From UBA3478 sp036782715 (GTDB lineage: Bacteria; Bacteroidota; Bacteroidia; Flavobacteriales; Flavobacteriaceae), in contig DAIPYN010000002.1 in NCBI GenBank assembly GCA_036782715.1, forward strand, positions 62,001-126,000: DNA of 64,000 nucleotides, in the 5' to 3' direction. This document shows, in pieces, positions 1 through 8,017 of this stretch. How positions within the stretch are numbered: the stretch's first letter is position 1; every line of letters starts with the position of its first letter. The translations under genes and the position numbers were made by a program. Below the pieces are notes generated by a model. The model saw only the letters and a list, made by a program, of their open reading frames with translations, was not told the DNA's origin and ran no database searches.

Positions 1-171
1 CAGGTATTCTGAATTTGAGTCAGGATCTACAAAAAGAGCGGTCGACCAGTCGGTTACCAGTGTTTCACATGAAGACCCATCGTTTACGATGGTAGGTACT
101 ACCTCTTCTTTTAAGGGTTTTGTACACGATAACGCGAGGGTTAATATAACAATAGGTATTAGGTGTTTCAT
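1..171 (-). CDS. Lipoprotein, N-terminal part (cut by window edge)
   Basis: This is the N-terminal 57 codons of a gene that continues past the left edge. The ATG at 171 gives a short hydrophobic leader ending in the lipobox LALSC (Cys16), so the product should be exported and lipidated. The mature part seen so far (TKPLKEEVVP, then a Ser/Thr-rich stretch with a second Cys) matches nothing I recognise. It begins 12 bases after the stop of the TonB-dependent receptor on the same strand, so the two are almost certainly co-transcribed. In Flavobacteriia such receptors are often followed by a DUF5689-type or similar surface lipoprotein and flanked by an endonuclease-family protein. Membership of that group is an inference from position only. 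Confidence 0.7.
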   Translation of the reverse strand, partial: MKHLIPIVILTLALSCTKPLKEEVVPTIVNDGSSCETLVTDWSTALFVDPDSNSEYL

Positions 172-183
172 TGGGTTTAGATT

Positions 184-2532
184 TTAATTTTTGAGTGAAA
201 GGTTTAAGAAATAGGTAAGACCCTGACTACGCCAAGTCTTTGAAGAAAAAACGCCTTGAGCAAGATCTTGTGCATAATCCTTCGCGGTGATCAAACGAGA
301 AGATCCATAGCCCGCTATGGGCTGTACACGATTGAGAATATTATTAGCACTAATAAATAATTGTAGATAGCCAAAGGTGGTCTTCCATGATTTAGACGCC
401 AAAAAGTGGAGCGTTGTCAAGGGCTTTAATTGTTGTTGTTGAGGCTTAGCCATGGTATACTTCCTCAGTTCTTCTAAAAATTCTGGGTTATACTTCGGCC
501 ACTCGGGCTCGAGATAAGTACCTCCAAGACCGATAGCTTTTAATGCAAAACTCCAATACTGAGGGTGCTGATAACGAATCCCTAGGGTAAAAGCATTTGA
601 AGGGCCCGAAGCTACGGCTAGCTTGTCAGAGAGAAGCTCCATTGAATAGGGCTTGCTTCGCCCAGAACTACTAGGTAAAAAATGGATCAATCCTTGCCCA
701 TTCGAGCGGTAGCGATTCATGTAACTATACGCGGTAGCGCTAAATTCGATTTCAGGGGTGAGATTAATGGTAAGGTTAGAGAACCACCCTTTGTTATCTG
801 CAACTGGGTGATAGGTAGTCTGAGTTACCAGGTTAGCCCACAGATCGGCGTCTGCATAAAAATATTGTTGACTATAAAGATGGTGTTGCCTTCCTATAAA
901 TCCATAGAAATCAAGGGACACGAGTCGATATCTATATCGATACTCAAAAAGCAGTCTTCTATGTATTTCTGGAGCAGGTTTCTCAACGAAGGATAGAATA
1001 CGAGGATTTACCCAATGCTCATGAAGCGGATACGGGATCTGACTATGAGTACCTGTAAAAGATAGGTTGTGCTTTGGTGAAAGGTTAACCGTAAATAGTA
1101 TTTCGTGATGTTTACCAACGCTACCGCTGGTGGTCTCCTCATCGTTCTTCTCAAACTCATACTTCATTAGACCTTTTCGTCGCCCCCTGGTATTCAAGTA
1201 ATTGAAATGATAACTAAACTCCCACTTTGGAAATCTCCTCTGGTAATTGAGCCCCAAAGACAGGGTATTGCCACCCATTAAATAACTGTAATCAATCTGC
1301 TCCCCTTCCTCCTTTTGTAGCGGTGACAATAAGTCATATCTGACCTTGTTAAACGCATCGTAGTTGAGGTAATAGGCTGCTCCTAATAGATCCTCTAACT
1401 GTTTAAAGAATTGAACATTTTCTCTTTGACTTTGAAAACGAAATGAAAATCTATTCAACCCCTCTTCATGTTCCCAATAAAAGCCAATAGTACTTTCAGA
1501 TGCGACCGTATTATCTGAGGTTAAATAATATCGGGCTTCAATGGATTCCTGATTGGCGCGATAGAGACTCTCGAAATTTATCCCTCCTTCTAAATCTAAC
1601 AGTCCCATTAAACGAGCTTTTTGGAAAGGTTTCATTTGAAAGTAGGAGGGTAAATATTTGTAGTAAGTAGGGTAAGGACTTGGAGCATTGCTATAGCTCA
1701 AATTATGTCTTGCCAGGGAACGTCGGTAGCTCATACCCTCCATCCGAAAGATTCCCTTGTTATAGAATAGCTCGAGTGATGACTGTAATTGAAGGTGTCG
1801 ATGATCTTTTTGTTTGAAAGGGATTCGATCTTGATTCTGATAACCCCAGCTACTGTAAAACTTAGGAGAGGTAAGCCTCCAAACCTCTTCGGTATGCGCT
1901 TCTGGTGACAGACGATTTGTTTTAGTACTTATAAGAAACCCATTAGCCCGAAAAGATCCCTTTCGAAAACGTGCTTGAGCGAAAAGCGATGTTGAATGAT
2001 AGGGGGTGTGATTATAATAGCCTTCATTAGCCCCTCTGTGACTGACACTTAAGACACCATCGAAAGCCTCCTTTTGAAAGGTAGTTGTAAGCATGATTCG
2101 ATTTCGATAAGAACGATTCGCTCGACTAAGGGTTAACCTTAGCGGGCTAAGCCCTTTTAGATTCAATGGGTCTATCGCACTATAACCCGCAACACCCCCT
2201 GAATAATTGATACTGCCTCTCCACTCATTTTGATCAGGATATCGCGTTAGATCGTTTAGGCCTCCCCAGCGATTCCAATCGATGGCACCCTCTATTGCCG
2301 AATTGATAGACAGTACACCGAGATAATAACGCTTATACCTTGGAGTCAACCCTGCTAAACGAAACCACGCCAAAGACCAATCAAATTGTGCGTTCTGAAT
2401 AACTGAACGATTAGCCTCAAGCACTCCTAATGTACCATTGAATAAGGTTACAGAATCATCAGTAGCTTCTTCAAATTGCCCATGAATCAAGTCGACAATA
2501 AGTAAAATTAAAAGGGTGAGTAATAGTCTCAT
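184..2532 (-). CDS. TonB-dependent receptor, short N-terminus
   Basis: Predicted outer-membrane beta-barrel transporter of 782 residues with a signal peptide (residues 1-18, then Gln). There is no carboxypeptidase-like N-terminal domain, and the protein enters a plug-like region almost at once. WNRWGGLNDLTR (86-97) and the following LSRANRSYRNR correspond to the WSNWGGLND and ANRSY motifs that I know from a flavobacterial receptor subfamily. The rest is aromatic-rich alternating sequence typical of barrel strands, ending in a hydrophobic stretch (LTYFLNLSLKN). The substrate cannot be read from the sequence. A lipoprotein gene follows 12 bases downstream, and a secreted endonuclease-like gene diverges 61 bases upstream. 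A TAAGTTTG -7 box lies only four bases before the ATG. I see no obvious TonB box, so coupling to TonB is assumed. Confidence 0.82.
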   Translation of the reverse strand: MRLLLTLLILLIVDLIHGQFEEATDDSVTLFNGTLGVLEANRSVIQNAQFDWSLAWFRLAGLTPRYKRYYLGVLSINSAIEGAIDWNRWGGLNDLTRYPDQNEWRGSINYSGGVAGYSAIDPLNLKGLSPLRLTLSRANRSYRNRIMLTTTFQKEAFDGVLSVSHRGANEGYYNHTPYHSTSLFAQARFRKGSFRANGFLISTKTNRLSPEAHTEEVWRLTSPKFYSSWGYQNQDRIPFKQKDHRHLQLQSSLELFYNKGIFRMEGMSYRRSLARHNLSYSNAPSPYPTYYKYLPSYFQMKPFQKARLMGLLDLEGGINFESLYRANQESIEARYYLTSDNTVASESTIGFYWEHEEGLNRFSFRFQSQRENVQFFKQLEDLLGAAYYLNYDAFNKVRYDLLSPLQKEEGEQIDYSYLMGGNTLSLGLNYQRRFPKWEFSYHFNYLNTRGRRKGLMKYEFEKNDEETTSGSVGKHHEILFTVNLSPKHNLSFTGTHSQIPYPLHEHWVNPRILSFVEKPAPEIHRRLLFEYRYRYRLVSLDFYGFIGRQHHLYSQQYFYADADLWANLVTQTTYHPVADNKGWFSNLTINLTPEIEFSATAYSYMNRYRSNGQGLIHFLPSSSGRSKPYSMELLSDKLAVASGPSNAFTLGIRYQHPQYWSFALKAIGLGGTYLEPEWPKYNPEFLEELRKYTMAKPQQQQLKPLTTLHFLASKSWKTTFGYLQLFISANNILNRVQPIAGYGSSRLITAKDYAQDLAQGVFSSKTWRSQGLTYFLNLSLKN

Positions 2533-2536
2533 AAAG

Positions 2537-2544
2537 CAAACTTA
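2537..2544 (-). promoter_or_regulatory. -7 promoter box before TonB receptor
   Basis: TAAGTTTG on the minus strand matches the Bacteroidota -7 consensus TAnnTTTG exactly. It ends four bases before the receptor ATG, so the transcript would start at or next to the start codon. No clear -33 TTTG is seen at the usual distance. Confidence 0.45.
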
Positions 2545-2581
2545 GACTTGCCCCCTGCAACCTAATTGCGTTAAAGGAAAT

Positions 2582-2589
2582 TAGGTTTG
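2582..2589 (+). promoter_or_regulatory. -7 promoter box before endonuclease-like gene
   Basis: TAGGTTTG matches TAnnTTTG exactly and ends four bases before the ATG at 2594, mirroring the divergent box at 2537-2544. The 61-base gap therefore appears to hold two divergent promoters. No convincing -33 element is visible. Confidence 0.45.
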
Positions 2590-2593
2590 TCTT

Positions 2594-3634
2594 ATGAGAA
2601 AGTTGCTTTTCACGCTATTCGTTTTAGGATTTTCTATTGCAATGGGTCAACCAAAAAGAGACCAAAAGTTTTGGGTCGGCTTCTACAATCTTGAAAATTT
2701 GTTTGATACAAAAAATGACACTCTAGTTAGGGACAATGACAGAACCCCTAAAGGAAAATATCGCTGGGCCTTGTCAAGACTCGAAACAAAACTCAATAAT
2801 ATCAGTAAAGTGGTTACGCGAATAAATTTGGAGTTAAGAGAATCAGAATGGCTAGGATTAGGAGTGTGTGAAGTTGAAAATGTTGCGTTACTCGAGGCGC
2901 TAACAACAAAGAATGGCCTATTAAAAAATGCGGGGATTATTCATTTTGACAGCCCCGATTTAAGAGGTATTGATGTGGGGTTTTTATATAATCAATCCCT
3001 CTTTCGACCCACACATTTTCAGAAACAAAAAGTGCCCTTGTTAAAAGATCGAGCCGAAATAATCTATACAAGGGACCTATTAATAGTTAGTGGAATAGCG
3101 TTAGAATCAGAACGCATACACTTTATCATTGCACATTGGCCTTCTAGAAGTGGAGGAGAAAAGCGATCTGAATGGCGGAGAAAAACAGCCAGCTATTATA
3201 CCCGAAGAGCGATTGACTCTATAGCTTCGAGGGAGCCTGAAGCAAAGATCATTTTAATGGGTGATTTTAATGATGACCCAGTGAGTGAATCGATTCTTCA
3301 GTTAATCAATCCGAAAACAGGTAATGATTCGTTAATTAATTTTTCGAATACGAGCTATCGCAAAGGAATAGGTAGTATTGCCCACAGAGATAAATGGCAT
3401 CTTTTTGACCAAATCATAGGTACAAAATCACTGATTCATCAACCAGGATTACAGGCTATAGATTTCGGGGTATACACCTCAAAGTATCTGCAAACATCAA
3501 GGGGAAGGTATCGCGGATACCCCTTTAGAACCTACGCAGGATTAGAGTATCAAGGGGGATACAGCGATCATTTTCCAGTAGTCCTAAAACTAGTCTTTAA
3601 ACCCACTGAGACCATGGAATACGGCTTAAAATAA
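2594..3634 (+). CDS. Secreted endonuclease/exonuclease/phosphatase-family protein
   Basis: A 346-residue protein with a signal peptide (residues 1-18), so it acts in the periplasm or at the surface. The fold signatures are in the expected order: FYNLENLFDTKND (30-42), GVCEVEN (90-96, metal-binding Glu), HWPSRSGG (181-188, catalytic His), GDFNDDP (223-229, Asp/Asn pair) and a C-terminal YSDHFPV (general-base His). The family hydrolyses phosphodiesters in nucleic acids, phospholipids or inositol phosphates, and the substrate here is unknown. It diverges from the TonB receptor gene, an arrangement common in Flavobacteriia, so a role in scavenging extracellular phosphate or DNA is plausible but unproven. 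Its last 38 bases overlap the convergent gene that follows. Confidence 0.85.
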   Translation: MRKLLFTLFVLGFSIAMGQPKRDQKFWVGFYNLENLFDTKNDTLVRDNDRTPKGKYRWALSRLETKLNNISKVVTRINLELRESEWLGLGVCEVENVALLEALTTKNGLLKNAGIIHFDSPDLRGIDVGFLYNQSLFRPTHFQKQKVPLLKDRAEIIYTRDLLIVSGIALESERIHFIIAHWPSRSGGEKRSEWRRKTASYYTRRAIDSIASREPEAKIILMGDFNDDPVSESILQLINPKTGNDSLINFSNTSYRKGIGSIAHRDKWHLFDQIIGTKSLIHQPGLQAIDFGVYTSKYLQTSRGRYRGYPFRTYAGLEYQGGYSDHFPVVLKLVFKPTETMEYGLK

Positions 3635-4025
3635 GCACTAAACCTATTCCATAAAACAATGCAATACTTTTAAACTTTGCCTTGTCAGAGGATGCTTTCT
3701 TATGTCTTGACCAACCTATAGTAACAAGCGCAACAGCAATTAAATTCGTGGTTGGGTGTTCTAAAGCAAGTAAACGTGCTTCTGAAGATAGGTTACCGAT
3801 ACCCACCTCGCTTAATGCATAGAATCCTTTCGCCGAAACAAAATAAACAATGACTCCTATCAAAAATTGTAGGTGAAAAAAAGCAACTCCAGCCAAGGAT
3901 ATACTTCGATCTCTTTTTTGCTGAAACTCTCGGCCCGTTAAAAAACCGTTGAGCGCGTTAATAAAGGCCAATAAAACGACCGCTAAAGCTAGAAAAGCAA
4001 TGTAAGAGTGAAGAGAAACAATCAT
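3597..4025 (-). CDS. Four-helix membrane protein (cytochrome-b-like)
   Basis: A 142-residue protein with four predicted membrane helices (about residues 4-27, 45-65, 92-105 and 121-136). His6, His51 and His90 sit at or near helix ends. Flavobacterial proteins of this shape are often annotated as cytochrome B, or wrongly as ribosomal protein L27. The pattern HLQFLIGVIVYFVS, then EHP, then SRHKK, then RIPW fits that group. Haem binding is not demonstrated. It ends inside the convergent endonuclease-like gene (38-base overlap) and starts 27 bases after the pgi stop on the same strand, so it may be the last gene of the pgi unit. Confidence 0.6.
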   Translation of the reverse strand: MIVSLHSYIAFLALAVVLLAFINALNGFLTGREFQQKRDRSISLAGVAFFHLQFLIGVIVYFVSAKGFYALSEVGIGNLSSEARLLALEHPTTNLIAVALVTIGWSRHKKASSDKAKFKSIALFYGIGLVLILSRIPWSQWV

Positions 4026-4052
4026 AGTTAAGTTATTTACAGTAGTTCTAAG

Positions 4053-5690
4053 TTAATCATTTTTGAATCGAGAAAGTAGTTGAGCCGTGGAAGGATCATG
4101 ACTTCCGTTGGATCCTTGTGACCAATCCGCCAAAATTTGATTGGCAAGTTGCTTACCAAGCTCAACCCCCCATTGATCATAGCTGTAAATGTTCCAAATC
4201 ACTCCCTGAATAAAAATCTTATGTTCATAGGCGGCTACAAGGCTACCTAAAGTGTAAGGAGTGAGTTTTTTAATAAGGAAAGTAGTGGTTGGCTTATTTC
4301 CTTCGAAAACTTTATGAGGAATAATGTCTTCGACACTTGATAAATCCGTCCCTTTCATTTCAAACTCTCTGGTAACTTCTTCCTTTGTTTTACCATTCAT
4401 AAGAGCCTCGGTTTGAGCGAAGAAATTCGACATTAATTTGTCGTGATGGTCTTGTCTTCCGTAAAGGGGCTCTACAAACCCAATAAAATCTGTCGGAATA
4501 AGTTTCGTTCCCTGATGGATCAATTGAAAAAAGGCATGTTGAGAATTAGTTCCTGGCTCTCCCCAAACGATGCTACCCGTTTGGTAAGAAACTTTAGCTC
4601 CGTTTCTATCGACATACTTTCCGTTACTTTCCATCACCGCCTGTTGTAAATAAGCTGAGAATCGACTTAAGTATTGAGTGTAAGGAATAATGGCTTCAGT
4701 TTCGGCTCCCATAAAGTTGTTATACCAAATACCAAGAAGTGCCATGTTTAATGGGATGTTCTTCTCTGGCGATGCTTCAGCAAAGTGCTGATCCATAGCT
4801 GCTGCTCCGTCAAGAAGGGATTCAAAATTTTCATACCCGATAGACAAGGCGATAGAAAGCCCAACGGCACTCCAAAGCGAAAATCTACCTCCGACCCAAT
4901 CGGCCATGGCAAATACATTTTCGTTTGCAATACCGAACTGTCCTGTCATACCAAGATTCGTAGAAACTGCCGCAAAGTGCGAGGCTACATCTGCTTCAGA
5001 GGCATGAGACAAAAACCACTCTCTACAGGTGGTTGCATTAGCCAAGGTCTCCTGTGTTGTAAATGATTTTGAAACCACAAGAAATAAAGTAGTCTCGGGG
5101 TCAAGATTCTTTAAAACCTCAGTTACGTGATCTCCGTCTACATTACTCACAAAATGAGTCTTTAAATGGTTTCTGTAGTAGGCCAAAGCCTCAGTAACCA
5201 TAACTGGTCCCAGATCTGACCCTCCTATACCAATATTCACAATGTCCGTAATCGATTTCCCGGTATAGCCCTTGTGCTCACCACTAATCACTCGATTACA
5301 GAATGATTTTATCTGGGCCTTAACTTGGCTTACCTCTTCACTTACCGATTGGCCATCAACCTTTGGGCTAAAGGCATTGGTTCTTAATGCAGTATGTAGT
5401 ACGGCACGACCTTCAGTCGCGTTGATTTTATCCCCTGAGAGATAGGCTTTCTTAGCCTCTTCGAGCCCTGATTCTTCGGCTAAATTGTAGAGTGTATTTA
5501 ACACACGCTGATCAGAAAGATGCTTGGAAAAATCTACAAAGAAGTCCTCCCATTCGATACTCATAGATTGCGCGCGCTGAACATCTGCTTCGAATAACGT
5601 TGAAATAGAAGCTTTCTTAAATTCGTTACTAAGTTCTTGTAATTGCTTCCAGCTTTTAAGCTGAGATGGGTTATTGTGCGGTAAGGGCAT
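4053..5690 (-). CDS. pgi: Glucose-6-phosphate isomerase
   Basis: Interconverts glucose 6-phosphate and fructose 6-phosphate in glycolysis and gluconeogenesis. The start is set at the ATG at 5690 (545 residues). The frame opens at a TTG four codons earlier, but homologues begin around MPLPHNNPSQLKSW. Family signatures are present: GIGGSDLGPVMV in the N-terminal sugar-phosphate domain, GGRFSLWSAVG, the catalytic-loop segment ESNGKYVDRNG, GEPGTNSQHAFFQLIHQGT, and a C-terminal Lys-containing KQLANQIL region. Length is typical of the long bacterial form. It overlaps the 3' end of the upstream peptidase gene by 20 bases, so translation is probably coupled. Confidence 0.96.
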   Translation of the reverse strand: MPLPHNNPSQLKSWKQLQELSNEFKKASISTLFEADVQRAQSMSIEWEDFFVDFSKHLSDQRVLNTLYNLAEESGLEEAKKAYLSGDKINATEGRAVLHTALRTNAFSPKVDGQSVSEEVSQVKAQIKSFCNRVISGEHKGYTGKSITDIVNIGIGGSDLGPVMVTEALAYYRNHLKTHFVSNVDGDHVTEVLKNLDPETTLFLVVSKSFTTQETLANATTCREWFLSHASEADVASHFAAVSTNLGMTGQFGIANENVFAMADWVGGRFSLWSAVGLSIALSIGYENFESLLDGAAAMDQHFAEASPEKNIPLNMALLGIWYNNFMGAETEAIIPYTQYLSRFSAYLQQAVMESNGKYVDRNGAKVSYQTGSIVWGEPGTNSQHAFFQLIHQGTKLIPTDFIGFVEPLYGRQDHHDKLMSNFFAQTEALMNGKTKEEVTREFEMKGTDLSSVEDIIPHKVFEGNKPTTTFLIKKLTPYTLGSLVAAYEHKIFIQGVIWNIYSYDQWGVELGKQLANQILADWSQGSNGSHDPSTAQLLSRFKND

Positions 5691-6981
5691 TTTCGTTTTC
5701 AATTGAATTTTGAGCGAGTGAAGTTAAGTCATTTTCTCCCAAATATTCAATACACTCGAGCTGTTCAAGCGGAGTCTTGATATACTCAAAGTAATCTTTA
5801 GCTAAAGAACGATCAATCGGGGCAGCTGCAGGTAGTTTTTCTTTCAAAGGGTCTACTTGTCGACCGTTTTTCCAGAAGCGATAGCAAACGTGAGGGCCAG
5901 AAGTATTTCCAGTCATACCTATCCATCCGATAACATCCCCCTGCTGCACTCGCTGGCCTTTCTTTACATTTAGCCTTTTCATGTGAAGATATTGCGTGCT
6001 ATAGGTGCCGTTATGTTTGATTTTTGCATATATCCCATTTCCACCTCTTCGGGTAGCTTCAATAACGATACCATCGGCAGTTGCAATAATAGGTGTACCT
6101 ACAGGAGCAGCGTAATCTGTACCCTTATGAGCCCGGGTGCGATTGCCATAAAAGGCTATTTTTCGATTGAGGTTATAACGCGAGGATATGCGATAAGCAT
6201 TAAACTTCAAAGGAGCCTTTAAAAAAGTTCGCCTTAGATTATTTCCCTGTTCGTCGTAATATTCGGTTTGCAAGGTCTTTTCATTCACATTGGCGGCAAA
6301 TGCGTAAAAAGGCTCCCCTCGATGCTCGAACATAGCCGCTTTTATCGACTTAATACCTGCCGGTGTCCCATCACGCAACCTTCTTTCTAAAGCGACCACT
6401 TTAAAACGGTCGCCCTCATACAGTCTAAAAAAATCAATACTCCAGGCGTAAACATTCGCCAACTCTTGACTTAGATTTTGGTCGATTCCTTGACGGTCTA
6501 AGGTCTGATAGAGTGACCCTTCGATTACTCCTGAAATCTCCTTTTCGACAAGATCGTACGGATGTTTCTCTTCATATACCTCAACCTCTTCGCGTAGATC
6601 AACTACGGTGTAATTCAAAAAGTCATTTTCATAGATAAAGACTTGAGGTCTTTCGAGGCTATCGCAGCTTTTTAGAACTCGGTAAGGCTTTCCTACTTGA
6701 ATCTTTCTAAGATCGAACGATTTTCTAGACATACGAGCCGCTTGATTGACCTTTTGATAGTCAGCATCACGAGAGAGCATAATTTTTCCGAAGGTATCAC
6801 CTCTTCTTACCGTATCTAATTCAACTTCGTAATCGATCATGTTGAATCCGAACTCAATTTGTTCGGGCATTTCAACGGCACTTGATCCCATAAAAGACTC
6901 TCCTTCGCCTGATCCACAGGAGAACATAGTAAGTGCTAATAGAGAGTAAAAAATGGGAGTAATCCGTTGCGATAAGTTCAT
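5671..6981 (-). CDS. M23-family peptidoglycan endopeptidase lipoprotein
   Basis: A 436-residue exported lipoprotein with lipobox LTMFSC (Cys22). Residues 50-150 form an N-terminal domain that may be LysM- or opacity-like. The LytM/M23 domain spans about 280-380. HKGTDYAAPVGTPI supplies His285 and Asp289, YLHMKRL supplies His333, and GPHVCYRFW supplies His364. The residue two after His364 is Cys366 (codon TGC at 5886-5884) rather than the usual second His of the HxH motif, so the zinc set would be His-Asp-Cys. The likely role is cleavage of peptidoglycan cross-links during growth. It is transcribed ahead of pgi. A near-consensus -7 box (CAACTTTG) ends four bases before the ATG. Confidence 0.87.
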   Translation of the reverse strand: MNLSQRITPIFYSLLALTMFSCGSGEGESFMGSSAVEMPEQIEFGFNMIDYEVELDTVRRGDTFGKIMLSRDADYQKVNQAARMSRKSFDLRKIQVGKPYRVLKSCDSLERPQVFIYENDFLNYTVVDLREEVEVYEEKHPYDLVEKEISGVIEGSLYQTLDRQGIDQNLSQELANVYAWSIDFFRLYEGDRFKVVALERRLRDGTPAGIKSIKAAMFEHRGEPFYAFAANVNEKTLQTEYYDEQGNNLRRTFLKAPLKFNAYRISSRYNLNRKIAFYGNRTRAHKGTDYAAPVGTPIIATADGIVIEATRRGGNGIYAKIKHNGTYSTQYLHMKRLNVKKGQRVQQGDVIGWIGMTGNTSGPHVCYRFWKNGRQVDPLKEKLPAAAPIDRSLAKDYFEYIKTPLEQLECIEYLGENDLTSLAQNSIENENALTAQ

Positions 6982-6985
6982 CTTA

Positions 6986-6993
6986 CAAAGTTG
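6986..6993 (-). promoter_or_regulatory. -7-like box before M23 peptidase
   Basis: CAACTTTG on the minus strand has one mismatch to TAnnTTTG. It is followed by four bases and then the ATG, the same spacing as at 2537-2544 and 2582-2589. Confidence 0.35.
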
Positions 6994-7019
6994 CTAAATT
7001 CCCGTCTGCCTGTCAATCT

Positions 7020-7808
7020 TTAGTTGGCAATCACTTCGAATGAATTCTTGAGTCCTTTAAATCCGTCTAAGTCAGCCTTAATAGATCCAAAACGAAGATC
7101 TGCTTGAATCCGTACGGGGATTCTATTTTTATCATCGCTCACCCAAAGCGTTAAAGATTCTTCGGCTCTAAAAATCCTACCAGACTTAACCAGAGGTCTA
7201 AATGCGAGGCATCTAATCTTACCGAACGGGGTTTTTAAAATCTCTTTTCCTAGATACTTCAATCTGAAGTCATAAATACCATCATCATCAAACAACATAT
7301 CCAAGGCGATCTCATCGCCAATTTTAACCGATGATGAATCAAAGGTCTCGCGCAAATAATAGGTTGCTGAGATGATATCCTGAAGGTCTTTTCGAATATC
7401 TAATTCGAAAGAAGTATCGTCTTTGATATTATTAATCAATGCCTTTTCACGCTCAAAATCAAAATCAATCGAGATATTTTTAGTGTACCCTCCTTCATCG
7501 ATATCTCTCAAGAAAAAAATCGGGCGTATCTCTGATTTTGAAAAAATGCTTTCATAAATATCCTCCACCTTGAAGAAGAGCGAAGCCAAACCTGTGGTTC
7601 TACCTTCACCGACCGCGTGAAATGCAGGTTCTCCCCTGAAAATGGTATCCTTTATAGAAAGAGTGGCATAGCTCGCATTGAAAAACCCATAATGAAGGCG
7701 ATAGCGCAACCATTCACCAGCTTCAAAAGTTTGATATTCTGATTGGTCTTGAGAATATCCAAAACTCATCAAAAGCATGAAAGATAATAGGAGTGCTCTT
7801 CTAATCAT
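7020..7808 (-). CDS. DUF3108-domain exported protein
   Basis: A 262-residue protein with a signal peptide (MIRRALLLSFMLLMSFGYSQ). The start is placed at the ATG at 7808. The frame runs three codons further to a TTG, but the ATG gives the better leader and sits six bases after an exact -7 box. The mature sequence opens with a GEWLRYRLHYG segment and continues with YATLSI, EDIYES, FDFE and LWVSDD, the layout of DUF3108 proteins. These are periplasmic, beta-rich proteins of unknown function. The gene lies between uvrC and the M23 peptidase but has its own promoter, and a terminator separates it from uvrC. An envelope role is only a guess. Confidence 0.78.
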   Translation of the reverse strand: MIRRALLLSFMLLMSFGYSQDQSEYQTFEAGEWLRYRLHYGFFNASYATLSIKDTIFRGEPAFHAVGEGRTTGLASLFFKVEDIYESIFSKSEIRPIFFLRDIDEGGYTKNISIDFDFEREKALINNIKDDTSFELDIRKDLQDIISATYYLRETFDSSSVKIGDEIALDMLFDDDGIYDFRLKYLGKEILKTPFGKIRCLAFRPLVKSGRIFRAEESLTLWVSDDKNRIPVRIQADLRFGSIKADLDGFKGLKNSFEVIAN

Positions 7809-7814
7809 TGCTAA

Positions 7815-7822
7815 CAAAAATA
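7815..7822 (-). promoter_or_regulatory. -7 promoter box before DUF3108 gene
   Basis: TATTTTTG on the minus strand is an exact TAnnTTTG match, six bases upstream of the ATG at 7808. It lies just downstream of the uvrC terminator hairpin, which supports separate transcription. Confidence 0.45.
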
Positions 7823-7833
7823 GGATTAAAAAA

Positions 7834-7860
7834 AAGCCCTAGTTGAATGAACTAGGGCTT
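7834..7860 (-). terminator. Intrinsic terminator downstream of uvrC
   Basis: A perfect 11-base-pair stem (AAGCCCTAGTT pairing with AACTAGGGCTT, five-base loop) is followed on the minus strand by a run of eight T. This orientation ends transcripts arriving from uvrC, about 160 bases after its stop codon. On the plus strand the tail is poor (TTCTTAC). Confidence 0.75.
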
Positions 7861-7873
7861 TTCTTACTAACCA

Positions 7874-7891
7874 ACCAAACTTTAAATCATG
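7874..7891 (+). repeat. 18-base sequence shared with leader at 46624
   Basis: ACCAAACTTTAAATCATG occurs here and again at 46624-46641, where it is the leader and start codon of a sugar kinase gene. Here the ATG opens only a seven-codon frame (7889-7912, MKNQNVV). Immediately after, a five-base-pair hairpin (7904-7916) is followed by a T run (7917-7921). This could be a decayed gene start, a leader peptide or a small RNA. Confidence 0.4.
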
Positions 7892-8017
7892 AAAAACCAA
7901 AACGTAGTATGACTACTTTTTAATTCTTACCTCTAAGGTACGACGAGACCTCACTTAAAAAATACTTTTTAACCCGACTTTAACGTTCTGATTCTCATAC
8001 ACATGAGACTAGGCAGG

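Noticed and set aside
682..996. Open frame opposite the TonB receptor
   Set aside because: It is a shadow of the receptor gene with no recognisable product.
4785..5066. Open frame opposite pgi
   Set aside because: A shadow frame inside a well-conserved enzyme gene.
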